A DNA stretch of 64,000 bases, taken from NCBI RefSeq assembly GCF_040802235.1, contig NC_133170.1, positions 7,207,001 to 7,271,000 on the forward strand, given 5' to 3'. This DNA is from Manis javanica (lineage: Eukaryota; Chordata; Mammalia; Pholidota; Manidae). How positions within the stretch are numbered: position 1 is the first letter of the stretch; every line of letters starts with the position of its first letter. A program made the translations under genes and the position numbers. Shown here in pieces: positions 45,901 to 55,600 of the stretch. Below the pieces are notes generated by a model. That model saw only the letters and a list, made by a program, of their open reading frames with translations. It did no database searches and had not been told where the DNA came from.

Positions 45901-47953
45901 TAAGTTAAGGTAATAGAAGTGATAGGAGTTTGCATTGTTAAGAATAAATAAATTGGATTTGATGAACTATGTAATTACTGAATAAAAATAAAAGTGTAAA
46001 AACTATGGAAGAGGGAAGGGCAGAGAGTTTAGAAATGTAAGTAATAAAACAAAATGATAATAGAAAACCTCCATGTGTTTGTAAATTAAGAAGTCATGTA
46101 TCAAAGGGGAATATGTGTAATGTAAGTCAGGAAGTCTTTATAAGTAAAAAAACAACCAAAACATACTACAATTCAAAACATGAGATATGAAATCAAAGAA
46201 GCAGAGGAAAAGTTGATGCCTTTTAATGCCTCTTAGAAAAGAAACACTAAAAATAAATGAAGTGATATGTATCCAGTTTAAAGGTGAATGAAGCCCAGTA
46301 TTAAAAAAAAGTAAAAGCAAGGAAATCCTCAGAATTCAGTCGAAATAAATGGAGTAGAAAACCAGTTCACAGTGAATAGGATCAGTAAAGCCAAGAGTTG
46401 TTTTTTGAAAAAGACATGACCAAAAAAAATTACTAGAGGGAAACACTGGGTCAAGGAAAAGCTACGTTCATGTATGCATGAGCATCTAAGGTAAGAAAAG
46501 AGATTTAGCTGTAGATGATGCAGAAATTTAGAGACAATAGGATATTATAAACATCTGTGTGCCAATAAATTTGAACATACAGGTAAAATAATCAGTAGAA
46601 GAAGACAGTTAACCAAAACTGGCTCAAGAAAAAAAACAGAAAACCTGAATTCTCATAATGAAGAAATTGATTCTGTGGCCAAAAAGTGTTCCCTCAAAAA
46701 ATCCCAGGCCCAAATAGGCAAGTGCTAGCAAACATTCCAGAAACAAATGAATCTTGGACGGGCCATTTCAGATTACAGATGAGAGGGCACAGGCCCCAAG
46801 GCTTTTATGAAGCTAACGTAACTTGACAGAAGCGGTATATCATAACCAGATTAAATTTATTCTCAGTATTTAAGATTGGTTTAAGCATTAGAAAATGAAA
46901 TAATAACAATTAGCCACACTGACAGTTTCTAAAGGAGGGGAAAAAATGCTGTCATCTGAGTGGTACATTGAAGATACTTGATAAATTTTAATGTTTCATC
47001 TCAGGGTTTAAAATCTTTTAGTAAAATTGGAATAGAAGAGGACCACATTGATAAGTAATTGGCATTTTCGAGTGAAGATAAACATGTTCCCATTTCTATC
47101 ATGGCAACAACCTAGAAAGAACCTTTGGATACAGTGATATGTACAGAGTGTATGTAATAGAAATTTTCCCCTCCTAAGGAGAGTGGATGGATAAATTGTG
47201 TGTTCCCCTCATGTGCATGCTGTGAGTGAAGGTGCATACCTAATATTAAGGAGAGAATGAGATGGGGTGGAATTGGGGAAGGGCGTGCAGGGGGACTTCA
47301 TAGGGAGAGACCATTTTTACACCTTAGAGTATGTGATCCATGTATGTTGTCACTTTCTAATGCATAATCTTAATGTATATTTGCTAATACTTGAATATGT
47401 TTTTATCTACTTAGTATTAAAATAAACCATTAGCTGAATCAGCCTGTTGATTGTGGCTGTTTTTCTTTCGAGACTTGGTGATTTTTGGAGGAAACGGTTT
47501 ACAACTTTAGGAGCAGCCTCTGGAACCAGTGTGTTCCAGAAGCCTTCTTCCTCTTAATGCTTAATGAGATTCCAGTGTGAGATTTAAAGCACCTGGGTAA
47601 TTCTTACTCCCTAGCTAATTGGGGTCCCTCTAAGGAGCCCGTTCGTTTGGAATGTGGTGAGATTGTGGAAGTGGAACCTTTCGATTGTGTCAGATTTATG
47701 GTGATGAATGTAGATTTCTTTTTCTTTTTCTTTTGTATTCCTGTTTTCCTGCATGTTAATTTATTTTGCGCTCTCTCCATTTTTTTCTTTTAGACAGAAA
47801 ATATGTTGTGGGATTATCTATAAAGGCCGTTTTGGGGAAGTCCTCATCGACACACATCTCTTCAAGCCTTGCTGCAGCAATAAGAAGGCAGCTGCCGAGA
47901 AGCCGGAGGAGCAGGGCCCAGAGCCTCTGCCCATCTCCACCCAGGAGTGGTGA
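36865..47953 (+). CDS. SINHCAF: SINHCAF (FAM60A), SIN3-HDAC complex-associated factor; five coding exons
   Basis: Coding exons are 36865-36992, 38275-38374, 39937-40063, 44785-44935 and 47794-47953. All junctions are GT-AG, and joining them gives 221 codons plus TGA with no frame error. The protein begins MFGFHKPKMYRSIEGCCICR and ends LPISTQEW. As far as I recall this matches human FAM60A throughout, including length. Residues C16/C19 and C53/C56 form the CxxC pairs of an atypical GATA-like zinc finger. Residues 86-117 are very basic, and 119-145 are Ser-rich and probably disordered. Residues 151-186 (FSFLDLTYWKRQ...KPCC) form a conserved C-terminal domain. The known role is nuclear: a subunit of SIN3A/B-HDAC1/2 co-repressor complexes that affects cell-cycle, TGF-beta and stem-cell gene programmes. 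The start is the first ATG in this exon, 20 bases after the acceptor. The gene looks intact. Confidence 0.97.
36993..38274 (+). other. SINHCAF: SINHCAF intron 2
   Basis: AT-rich, no named repeat that I can support. Bases 37007-37028, just after the donor, recur exactly at 39884-39905, just before the exon 39937 acceptor. A 17-bp tandem (caaaaaagtctccaa-type) lies at about 37630-37662. Confidence 0.6.
38275..38374 (+). CDS. SINHCAF: SINHCAF coding exon 2 (codons 43-76)
   Basis: Acceptor cttaccag|GTTGCA, donor AATCAT|GTTAGT (a weaker donor with T at +3). It encodes GLHETRSGDICNACVLLVKR and on to H76, including the second CxxC pair, C53/C56. Confidence 0.93.
38720..38905 (+). repeat. MIR SINE fragment (intron 3)
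   Basis: 'actggattcgagtccttcct' ... 'gaactttgagcaagccacat' ... 'agctgctgtgagaatgtatg' follows the forward MIR order. Confidence 0.65.
39425..39600 (+). repeat. MIR SINE fragment (intron 3)
   Basis: 'gaaatcaggcaaaataccca', then 'atttctcattttccttcatc' resembles forward MIR. Diverged. Confidence 0.5.
39937..40063 (+). CDS. SINHCAF: SINHCAF coding exon 3 (codons 77-118)
   Basis: Acceptor ttcttccag|GTGGTA, donor GTCACA|GTAAGT. It encodes the Lys-rich segment from VVDARAG to KEFKRH, rich in basic residues and consistent with nuclear localisation or nucleic-acid contact (inferred). Confidence 0.93.
41570..41665 (+). repeat. 96-bp direct repeat, copy A (intron 4)
   Basis: It matches 46226-46322 with one substitution (acg versus atg) and one A-run length difference (A7 versus A8). 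Its flanks are unrelated to those of copy B. Copy B sits in natural L1M ORF2 context, so copy A is probably the derived one. Confidence 0.85.
42065..42215 (+). repeat. MIR SINE fragment (intron 4)
   Basis: 'ggcagtggacctggagcttg' ... 'gatatgtgactctgatgtca' ... 'atcagagaaatggggataat' follows forward MIR. Confidence 0.65.
43230..44630. repeat. Old L1M non-coding region (intron 4)
   Basis: Long T-rich and then GC-rich blocks known from old L1M elements: 'ctcagttttcagaaggtgag', 'cagcttcttgaatctatagg', 'ttatgttatgagactctggg' and 'tttttagttgtacgtattag'. It covers most of the intron ahead of exon 44785. Subfamily and orientation are not settled. Confidence 0.5.
44068..44094 (+). other. G-quadruplex-capable tract
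   Basis: Three G5 runs separated by single T's, then a further GGG within 8 bases. A four-run G-quadruplex could form in the sense-strand DNA and the pre-mRNA of intron 4, about 0.7 kb before exon 44785. Confidence 0.6.
44785..44935 (+). CDS. SINHCAF: SINHCAF coding exon 4 (codons 119-168)
   Basis: Acceptor tcttgcag|ATTCTG, donor GAAAAG|GTAAAA. It encodes a Ser/Thr-rich linker with several Ser-Pro and acidic sites (SDDGSDTEM), then the start of the C-terminal domain (FSFLDLTYWK). Near-identical 96-bp direct repeats flank this exon in introns 4 and 5. Confidence 0.93.
45370..46990 (+). repeat. Old L1M ORF2-derived sequence (intron 5)
   Basis: A-rich plus strand with broken L1 ORF2-like phrases, for example around 46230-46420 (...INEVIRIQFKGE-like) and at 46680-46730 ('aaaaaatcccaggcccaaat'). 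Stops are frequent and no intact frame remains. Confidence 0.5.
46226..46322 (+). repeat. 97-bp direct repeat, copy B (intron 5)
   Basis: Near-identical partner of 41570-41665, in the same orientation and about 4.66 kb away. The two copies bracket exon 44785-44935. Confidence 0.85.
47794..47953 (+). CDS. SINHCAF: SINHCAF last coding exon (codons 169-221 and stop)
   Basis: Acceptor ttcttttag|ACAGAA after a long pyrimidine tract; TGA at 47951-47953. It encodes RQKICCGIIYKGRFGEVLID, a Cys-rich KPCC stretch and an acidic Pro-rich tail ending STQEW. The exon continues into the 3' UTR. Confidence 0.95.
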
Positions 47954-48152
47954 CTGAGGTGTTTGCAGAAGGGGAACCAGAAAACCATCTACATTTTGGA
48001 AAGGAAACAGAGCAACAAAATCCTGATATTTTTAACCTGGATTACCTGCTATTCTGCCAAAAGACAATTTCTAGAATAGTTTTGAATGGGTTATTTCTCT
48101 TCCAGTTCCACAAACTCTGAAGCCAGTGTCTAGCTTACTAAAAGAAAAAAAG

Positions 48153-48160
48153 TGTACATA
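48153..48160 (+). promoter_or_regulatory. Pumilio element TGTACATA
   Basis: Exact TGTANATA consensus in the SINHCAF 3' UTR. A second copy (TGTAAATA) lies at 48859-48866. Confidence 0.6.
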
Positions 48161-48858
48161 ATATTTAAGATGCTGAGTATTTCATAGGAAAGCTGAATGC
48201 TGCTGTAAAGTGCTCTTTAAGTCTTTTTTTTTTTTAATCCCCTTCTAATGATTGAAACTAGGGGAATTTCAGGGGACAGAGATGGGATTTGTTGTATGAT
48301 AAACTTACGTAGTTTTAGTCTTTCTATATTGAGAAGCAGTGGTTGGGGCATTTAAAAAAAAATGGCTGGCTATACTTGTTTTCCTTCATGGTAATAAATT
48401 CGCCATAACTCGGTAACATGGACTTGCCCCTAGAGGTAGTTGTTAATAATTTTGAAATAATAAGGTCTTGCCTAGGTTCTGATGATTCAAACCTGTACTA
48501 CTGAATATTAAAAGCAGGACAGACTAAGCTCTCTTGCAAAAACCTTGAAGGAGTAATTTTTAAACATACAGAGAGGTAACCTGACTGTATATGTTGCATC
48601 CGTGTCACCTCCCTCCGTACTGATATTTGATAAAGACTTTATATGAAACTTGTAAAGCAGAATCAGAGTTCCTCTTGGGGAAGTGTCAAGCCTTCAGGAT
48701 GAGCAGTCCTAAGTGAATAGTACCAAAGCATCACCACATGGTAGAGAACACACTATTAAAAATGTTATCTGAGAAACACGGTGTGCAAATCTTCAGGATG
48801 GCACAAGTGAAAAGGTGAATGCTTCTTGGGGCACATTTCTTAGAGGGCTTGTTGAGTG

Positions 48859-48866
48859 TGTAAATA
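48859..48866 (+). promoter_or_regulatory. Pumilio element TGTAAATA
   Basis: Second exact TGTANATA match in the 3' UTR. Two sites raise the likelihood of PUM1/2 control, which is inferred. Confidence 0.55.
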
Positions 48867-49645
48867 ATTGACTCGATTGTGTTACATGACCGGTGACTTC
48901 ATTGAAAATCTGCACAATTCAGTTTTAGTTCTGGATTACTTCAGTTGACCTTTGTGAAGGTTTTATCTGTGTAGAGTGGTTGTTTGACTTGTTTTAGCCT
49001 ATTAGGGTTTTGGGTTTTTTTTCACTATATTAAAGTTTAATTCTACTAAAAGAAAAGAGGTGTGTGTGAATGCTGAGTGGGTTGCTTTTGGTTTGGCTTC
49101 TTTTAGTCAGGCTTTGTCCTGATGCTGAGATACTAGGTGATAAATCCTGGTCGCGGAGCTCTGCGAGACTGAAGCCATCACTAAGAGTCTCTTACTTGAA
49201 CCCAAACCAGAGTGCCCTCATTGCCTCTTTTCGAAAAGTTCAGGAACAGTATATATACCCCCATTCAGATTTCATGAGGGAGGATCAGCCTGCCTTACAA
49301 TAACGTGACTCAATGCTTATTTTTGAAACTGGATTTAAAAAATTGGATGGTATAAATAATGAGTGAGCCACTTTTTATGGGCACCCTGTAGTTTTATAGT
49401 TCTTAATCTGAAACTTAAAATTTTATATTTTCTTCCTTTTGGAAAAAACTACAAGCCACCATATGCACAGACTACACAGTGAGTCGGGCCGGCTCTCCCA
49501 CAGCCGTTGAGGTGTATTCCAAGAGTCCCAGCCATTACCATCTTCCTCCTGAGTTCTTTTGAAAAGGTTTTTAAATTTTTTTTGTACATTTTGGCTGCAG
49601 TATTGGTGGTAGAATATACTATAATATGGATCATCTCTACTTCTG

Positions 49646-49661
49646 TATTTATTTATTTATT
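49646..49661 (+). promoter_or_regulatory. AU-rich element (overlapping ATTTA)
   Basis: TATTTATTTATTTATT contains three overlapping AUUUA pentamers and the TTATTTATT nonamer, about 200 bases before the poly(A) signals. Suggests control of mRNA stability. Confidence 0.65.
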
Positions 49662-49825
49662 ACTAGACCTCAACCACAGTCTTTTTCCCCTTCCACCTCT
49701 CTCTGCCTGTAGGATGTACTGTATGTAGTCATGCACTTTGTATTAATATATTAGAAATCTACAAATCTGTTTTGTACTTTTTATACTGTTGGATACTTAT
49801 AATCAAAACTTTTACTAGGGTATTG

Positions 49826-49853
49826 AATAAATTTAGTCTTATTAGAAAATAAA
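49826..49853 (+). terminator. SINHCAF: SINHCAF polyadenylation signals
   Basis: Two AATAAA hexamers at 49826-49831 and 49848-49853, followed by a T/GT-rich downstream stretch (ctgttctgtggctttgttt). The cleavage site is expected at about 49850-49875. Confidence 0.85.
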
Positions 49854-49875
49854 AGAAGCTGTTCTGTGGCTTTGT

Positions 49876-51929
49876 TTGAAAGGCATTCTTAGATAAGAAT
49901 AAAGAGTGTTTTGAAGGCCTTCACAGACACTCAGTGTAAGCCCTTAATATTGTATAAGAAGACCTGAAGGAAAAAAAAAATCCTTAGAAATAGACTTCAA
50001 AATGAAACACATTTTAACTGATACAGCAGTTAGCATAGTGGGTAAGATGACTGTAACAATGAAGGACAGAATGTGTCCAGTGTTTTCATGTCTGTGATGT
50101 GTTTTTATTCTCTACGGGCATAGTGGGAAGCAACCCTGAAACGTGAGAAAAACTGTAATATAAAACTCAGTTACAGGGAAAGATGGCTTTTGGGGTTGGG
50201 GTCAGACCTGGGCACTCTAATTCCTGGCTCAGCCCTTACTAGCCATTTGAGGCAGCTGGCCTTGGTGAGCCTCCGAACTTCTGTAACAGTTTAATTGACA
50301 GAATCATTGACTTCACAGAATGATGAGGCATGCAGGGGTGTACTCCATGTGGAAGTCTGAAGCAGGTTGCTTATTGCCTGGGAAAGGTAGATCCTGTGGG
50401 TGGGACTTCGTATACTGCTATTGGGTCTTAAATCGGCTTTGGTTAGCCCAGGTGATAGTGCCAGCACCTGGTTGAGCTCCTATGAAGTTACCTTGCTAAC
50501 CTGGGCAGTGGGGGGGATCACAGCACCTAAATGACCTATTGCTATGTATTCAGTGGTTTAAATTTGTTTCTATCTTGCACAGCATAGCCGGTCCTTTGCG
50601 CAGGGTCTCACAAGGCTGCAAGAGAGTGTCAGCTGGGTTGCATTCTCACAGGTGAAGGGAATACTCTCCCAGACTCACTCAGGTGGTTGGCAGAATCTAT
50701 CTCCTATGGCTTTGGGAGAGAGAGCTCAGACTTTCTGGCTAGGTGCCCCTCAGTTCTTTGCCTCCCGGGGTCCCCTTAACACAGCCTCTTGCTGCATCAA
50801 GCCAGGTCTCCAGGGCCAGTCTGCTGGCAAGGCAAGTCTTCTCAGGTCCTGCCCATGCTCAAGTGGAGAGGAGTACACAGCGGGCACCAAGAGCTGTATT
50901 TGGGAATCACGAGAGACAACTTGAGAGTCGTCCGCCACAGCATCTCATTTTTCTGTTGATTGAGTCACTTGAAATTGGGCCTCTATCCTACATCACCAGC
51001 ATTTTGTGTAACAAGTAAAAAGAAAAATCGCTCCCACTGTGATGAAGCACCTACTGTGGGTTGGGTACTTTGAAACATCTTTTAAAGAACTGCAAAGTAA
51101 GAAAAAACCCAATCGGTTCACAGGTAAGTGGAGTTGGCCGTGTAACGTAAGTGAAGTTAGCTTTTCTGACTCCAAAGCCTTTGTTGGGCAAACGACCCTG
51201 TCCCTGCTCTAGGCGTCAGGCTGTCTTAACGCCTTTGGAAATGATTACCTGGGTCTCTTCTGAAAATGAGGGGCAAGTTCTACCCTTCTGTTTTTTTAAT
51301 TTTTATGTTCATATTGTATATCACCTTTTGGTGGAGAAAATAGTCTCCAAGAGGTTTAGTAGCACAACGATATAAAAATGAAGGTAGCTTGCCAGGCAAT
51401 AAAGACAACGCCGTCTGCTCTGCAGTGAAGAGTGAAGATCCCAGGGAGCCTCTAGATTCTGTCCCTGGAACAGTTTTTCCTGATCCTCCAGATGAAGCCT
51501 TGTGGTGCTCTGGCGATTGTTTTTGTGTGATACTCAGTGACCTGGAAGGGGAGGAGAAAGCCAAATTGGATCAAAGATAATTTCACAGGCTCTCAAGTTC
51601 TCAAAGAAGGATCTGAGGGTTCTAACAATTTCTCCAGCTGTGGGGTTTTGGTTGCTCATTGTGATGGTGAGAATGCTTTAGGTTTCAAATATCTAGCACC
51701 TTGGTTAGAAACTGCTTGATGTATGGTGAGGAGGGTGGCCTGGCCATACTTAAATTGCAGGCTTCAGGGTAGAAAAGCTTAATCTTTGGTTTAGGAAGCC
51801 TGAAAAGATTTTGGCAAAGCCTGCCCTTTGTCTCAGTGCCTGAAAGGGGGAAAAATAATTCGCTCTGTTTTAGAACTTCACTTCTCTGTATTTCTATAGT
51901 TTACATTAGCTTTAACACTGCCCAGATAC
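49876..51929. other. Downstream flank of SINHCAF, mostly unassigned
   Basis: No gene seen. A weak forward MIR-like piece lies at about 50200-50330 (ggctcagcccttactagcc). Confidence 0.35.
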
Positions 51930-52295
51930 CATTTTTTTTTTTTTTGCAACTGCAAGGAAGAGCGGTGGTTTATTGTTTATACTTAAATCTCAAAAGTTAA
52001 GACTCAAAAATCTCAAGTTTCTTCAAGTCACCAGGAGAGTTAAAATAGGAGCCTGAACAATTAGGTCTTTTGTTTTTTTGTTTTTGTTTTAATGTAACAA
52101 GTGTATTCTTTGCTTCCCACCACCTTTGCAGTCCCTCTGGTGTTGATTCTGCCCCCACCACTCCAGGGATCACTGATGGCTTTCTCACGGAGAACGACCT
52201 CACGTAGTTTGTCCTACAGGTTTTATCTTAGGCACCACGTGGGAAGCTTCCAGCATTCACCCAGCCCCCTTCCCCCTGCCTCCCACACAGTTATA
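51930..52295 (-). pseudogene. 3'-terminal retrocopy of an unidentified mRNA
   Basis: On the minus strand a 3'-UTR-like sequence ends with AATAAA (reverse of about 51970-51976), then some 20 bases, then an A tract (T's at about 51931-51945). This is the 3' end of a polyadenylated transcript inserted in the genome. A 68-codon open frame (52203 to 51997) ends upstream of the signal and could be the C-terminal coding end. The parent gene is not recognised. No target-site duplication was seen, so the 5' limit is approximate. Confidence 0.5.
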
Positions 52296-52400
52296 GGCTA
52301 AGTAGGTCCTATTAAAATAGGAACTATGTCTGGTTCACTATAGGCCAAAGTCTAGCACAGTGGTCAGTATATAAGTAGGAGCATGATAAATAGTGACTGA
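52290..52400 (+). repeat. L2 3'-end fragment
   Basis: 'ctatgtctggttcactatag', then 'gtctagcacagtggtcagta' resembles the forward L2 3' end. Confidence 0.5.
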
Positions 52401-52484
52401 TGACAACTTCACGTTTTCAGAGATTATATTCATAGAAGAATTTATTCTAATAGTCTTAATTTCAAGAATCTAAAAATGTGAGTA

Positions 52485-52770
52485 GAAAAATTTTTTAATT
52501 GAAATATGGAAACATACAGAAAAGTTGGAAGTGTAATAGTATAGCCGTCCCCTAGGTCTACCAACTTTTAATATTTTAGCACAGGTCTATTATCTAATTT
52601 GTTTTGGTGAATCATTTGAAAGTAAATTGTGGCACTATGACACTTCATCCCTGAATACTTCACAACATTCAGCCTCCTAGAAATGATATTCTACGTAAAA
52701 CTACAATGCTATTGCCACATCTAGGGCAATTCACGGTAACTCAGTAACATCTCGTATGACGGATCTGTAT
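52485..52770 (-). repeat. Old L1M 3'-end fragment
   Basis: 'aattgaaatatggaaacata', 'gcacaggtctattatctaat' and 'acttcatccctgaatacttc' are reversed L1M 3' UTR-like blocks. Confidence 0.5.
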
Positions 52771-53439
52771 GGAATAAATCGCCCCTATTGTACCAAAGTG
52801 TCTTTGAAAATGTCTTTCCCTCACCCATGAGCCAGTCGAGCTCCATGCCTACGTTTGGTTATGTCTCTGTTTTCATCTGCAAGAGTCCTCGGCTTTTTAT
52901 TTCCTCCCACGGCACGGGACCTTTTGAAGTATCCAAGCCGGCTGTGGAAGGTCCCATATCCAGGATTTCTTTCTAGTGGATTGCTTCGTAGTCTTGGATC
53001 ACACTTCCTGGCAAGAAAACGCAGGCTGTGCGGTGTCTCTTCCTGCCTCCCGTCAGGAGGCACAGGACGCCAAGTGGCTCCACCATGGGATCAATCACTT
53101 GCTTAAGATCTACCGGATCTTTCTGTTTTAAAGTACATTTTTTCCCCTTTTGTTGAATAATTTGGGGAGTGCTACTGTGAGAATTTTAAACAATTGTACT
53201 CGTTAAGGGTCTACGTATGTCTAAGGCCCTGCTGAGTGTTCTGAAAAGGCCCTTAACACTTGAGGAATGTAACCAAGTCTGCAAACCCTAGCTCCCTAAG
53301 GCTGCGGTGCGCATTCTTGCCATTTACTGGCGTTTGGCTTTAACTGCTCCGTGGCTCCCGTGCAGAGGGAAAGGTGTGGATACGGTGCAGGGGTCATGTT
53401 CGGCTCATGAACGTAATGGTATCACCAGGGCGTAGGTGA

Positions 53440-53660
53440 ATAAACAGTGGAATTAGAAGGCTTCATTCAGTTCAGATCTTGGTCTTGGTACCTAACAGCT
53501 TTATGAGCTCTGACGCGTTTTCTCTGGGCCCATTTCCTCCTTTCCAAACTGGAGGAAATAACGCAAACAGTTGTAGTAAGAATAAAGTGAGAGAATGCCT
53601 CATAGAGGACCTGGCCCGTGATGGGTACATTGTGATAGGTCTGTGTCATCATTTTCTCTT
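53440..53660 (+). repeat. MIR SINE fragment
   Basis: 'cagctttatgagctctgacg', 'catttcctcctttccaaact' and 'gacctggcccgtgatgggta' follow forward MIR order. Confidence 0.6.
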
Positions 53661-53794
53661 CATCTCTGGCACTGAGGTCTAGCTGGATAGAGTAGGAATG
53701 GTACTTTTTTCATTATCTATAGTCACCGTGAACACAGGTCTTAAACAGTGCCCATCAGGACACCCACCTCCTCCACAAAAGAAAAATCCCTAAA

Positions 53795-54250
53795 GCTTTC
53801 TTAGGTAGCAGTGCAGGGCGGAGAAAATGGGTTCACTACGAGACGGTCACGCTTGGCCAGCACCCGAGCCCCAGCCCTGGGAAGGGGCGTGCGGGCGCGA
53901 AGCCACGCCTGGGGCGTCTGAGCTGCACAAATGGCCGCGGCAGGCGCTCCGGGTGGCTTTTGAAGGGTAAAACTTGGCCCCGCTCCATCAGTACTACGGA
54001 ACCAATTCATAAACCGTGCTGCAATACAACTGCATACCCGTAGCCTCAAGGCCCACATCTCCAGCGGGTCGAAGCCAGGCCCACGACCCGCCGCGCCCGG
54101 CCTGCGCCAACAGCCCCGAGGGGGCGTCATTCAGTTCGCAGACATGCCGGCTCCTCCCCCACCTAAGCCGGTGCTGATGACAGGGCCCCCCGAATGCGTG
54201 ATCCGGGGCTGCTTCTGGCTCCAGCAGCCTGAGGCTCAGCTGCTTAAACT
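53795..54250. other. Isolated CpG-rich block
   Basis: About 450 bp, GC-rich with many CpGs, in an AT-rich, gene-poor flank 4 kb beyond SINHCAF. A 109-codon minus-strand frame (54130-53801, containing MWALRLRVCSCIAARFMNWF) spans it. No splice site, homology or poly(A) signal supports it as a gene. It could be an orphan CpG island, an unannotated antisense promoter or first exon, or a GC-rich retrocopy. Confidence 0.5.
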
Positions 54251-54639
54251 TCCTGTGAGACAGACTTCAGTTGTCTTTCTCACGTTTTCTTGCTTTTCCA
54301 AATAAGCCAGTGATGAGGGATGCCGGAAGGACTTTGGCTGTTTCTAGAGCATGCTGGGTATGTCAGTCGGTCAATTGTTGAAAGGAAGAAATCTGTCATA
54401 GTTAAAAATGATTTTCATTTGCCGCTGAAGAACTAAAGCCGTTTCATATATTCCCAGTAAGTGAATTATTGAGAGGCCGCAATCTAGAACTGCAAGAACT
54501 AAGCCTCGTGCCCCTTCCCATTTTAACCAGCAGCTTTTCTATCCTGCCCGTGTGGCTTCCCTCTTCATCTGTTACTATACGGATGTCCACGAGGTGGTGC
54601 TAGTCACACGTACAATACTCGGAATATTTTAAGTTTTAG

Positions 54640-54740
54640 GATCACCCAGGTTAGCACCCTCATTTTACAGATGAAAATTTCCTAATGGTCAGAGGTGTAG
54701 AGCTAAAACTTGAGCTAAGGCATTCTTCGTCCACAGTCAG
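54640..54740 (-). repeat. MIR SINE fragment
   Basis: 'caccctcattttacagatga', then 'ggtgtagagctaaaacttga' is reversed MIR. Confidence 0.6.
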
Positions 54741-54804
54741 CTAACTAGTTATTTTAACTTAAATGCAAGCTTTTCAATGGTTATATTAATACATTTTTAA
54801 AATG

Positions 54805-54920
54805 TATTTTTTTATTGAAGTATCGTTGATACACAATCTTACATTGGTTTCAAGTTTACATCACAGTGGTTCAACAGTTACCCATATTATTAAATCCTTA
54901 CCGCCTCTAATGCGGTTACT
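54805..54920 (-). repeat. Old L1M 3'-end fragment
   Basis: 'tttattgaagtatcgttgat', 'cttacattggtttcaagttt' and 'gtggttcaacagttacccat' are reversed L1M 3' UTR. Confidence 0.75.
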
Positions 54921-55409
54921 GTCAATGTCACATTAATATATTTAATGCTTGTATTAATAATAATCACTGCATTTTAAAATGGTTAGAGAATCTATTTCTA
55001 TTTCCTTTGGACCAACACATTAATAGGAACTGAAAGCCGACTTTTAATCATTTTCTGCAGTTGACTAAGTTATCACAGAGGAGAATGGAAATATACCTGT
55101 GTTCTCCAAATACCCTTATCCCAGAAGACTGCCACTGTGGGTGAACACATGCTACTGTGGGACTCAATTCCTAGCTCTCGCAAATACTGTGGCCATAGTC
55201 CTACAGTTTCAGGACAGCTAGGATGACTGTTCATTATACATTTGGAGATTAAGTTGATGTCACAGCATTGAGGGCAAAGGTCACCAAGCCTCCTTGGTCC
55301 GGTTGTGAACGCAGCCTGTTGCCTCTGTACAGCTGAGGTCTCCAAAGGACTGTGAAAGGCTGGTGCATTGAGGTATACGAAATAAAAAATGGAACTCCTA
55401 TTTCTGCTT

Positions 55410-55600
55410 ATTTTTTTCTCCTTTTTAAAAATTGACATATAACTGACATGTAACATTATGTTAGTTTCAGAGGCAAAGCACAATGATTCCATATTTGCAT
55501 ATACTGTAAAATGACCACCACAATCAGTCTGACGTCAGTCACCATACAGTTACAAAATTTTTTTTTCCTGTGAAGAGAACTTTTATATTTTTCTGTTTTT
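55410..55600 (-). repeat. Old L1M 3'-end fragment
   Basis: 'aaaattgacatataactgac', 'attatgttagtttcagaggc' and 'atgattccatatttgcatat' are reversed L1M 3' UTR. Confidence 0.75.

Larger units (their letters stand above)
47954..49870 (+). other. SINHCAF: SINHCAF 3' UTR
   Basis: About 1.9 kb from the stop to the terminal poly(A) signals. It contains two Pumilio elements, an AU-rich element and an early AATAAA at 48393-48398 that could give a short isoform. No interspersed repeat is evident, consistent with a conserved UTR. Confidence 0.85.

Noticed and set aside
55073-55492. 139-codon minus-strand frame
   Set aside because: One end lies in an old L1M fragment. No homology, and the AT-rich context suggests chance.
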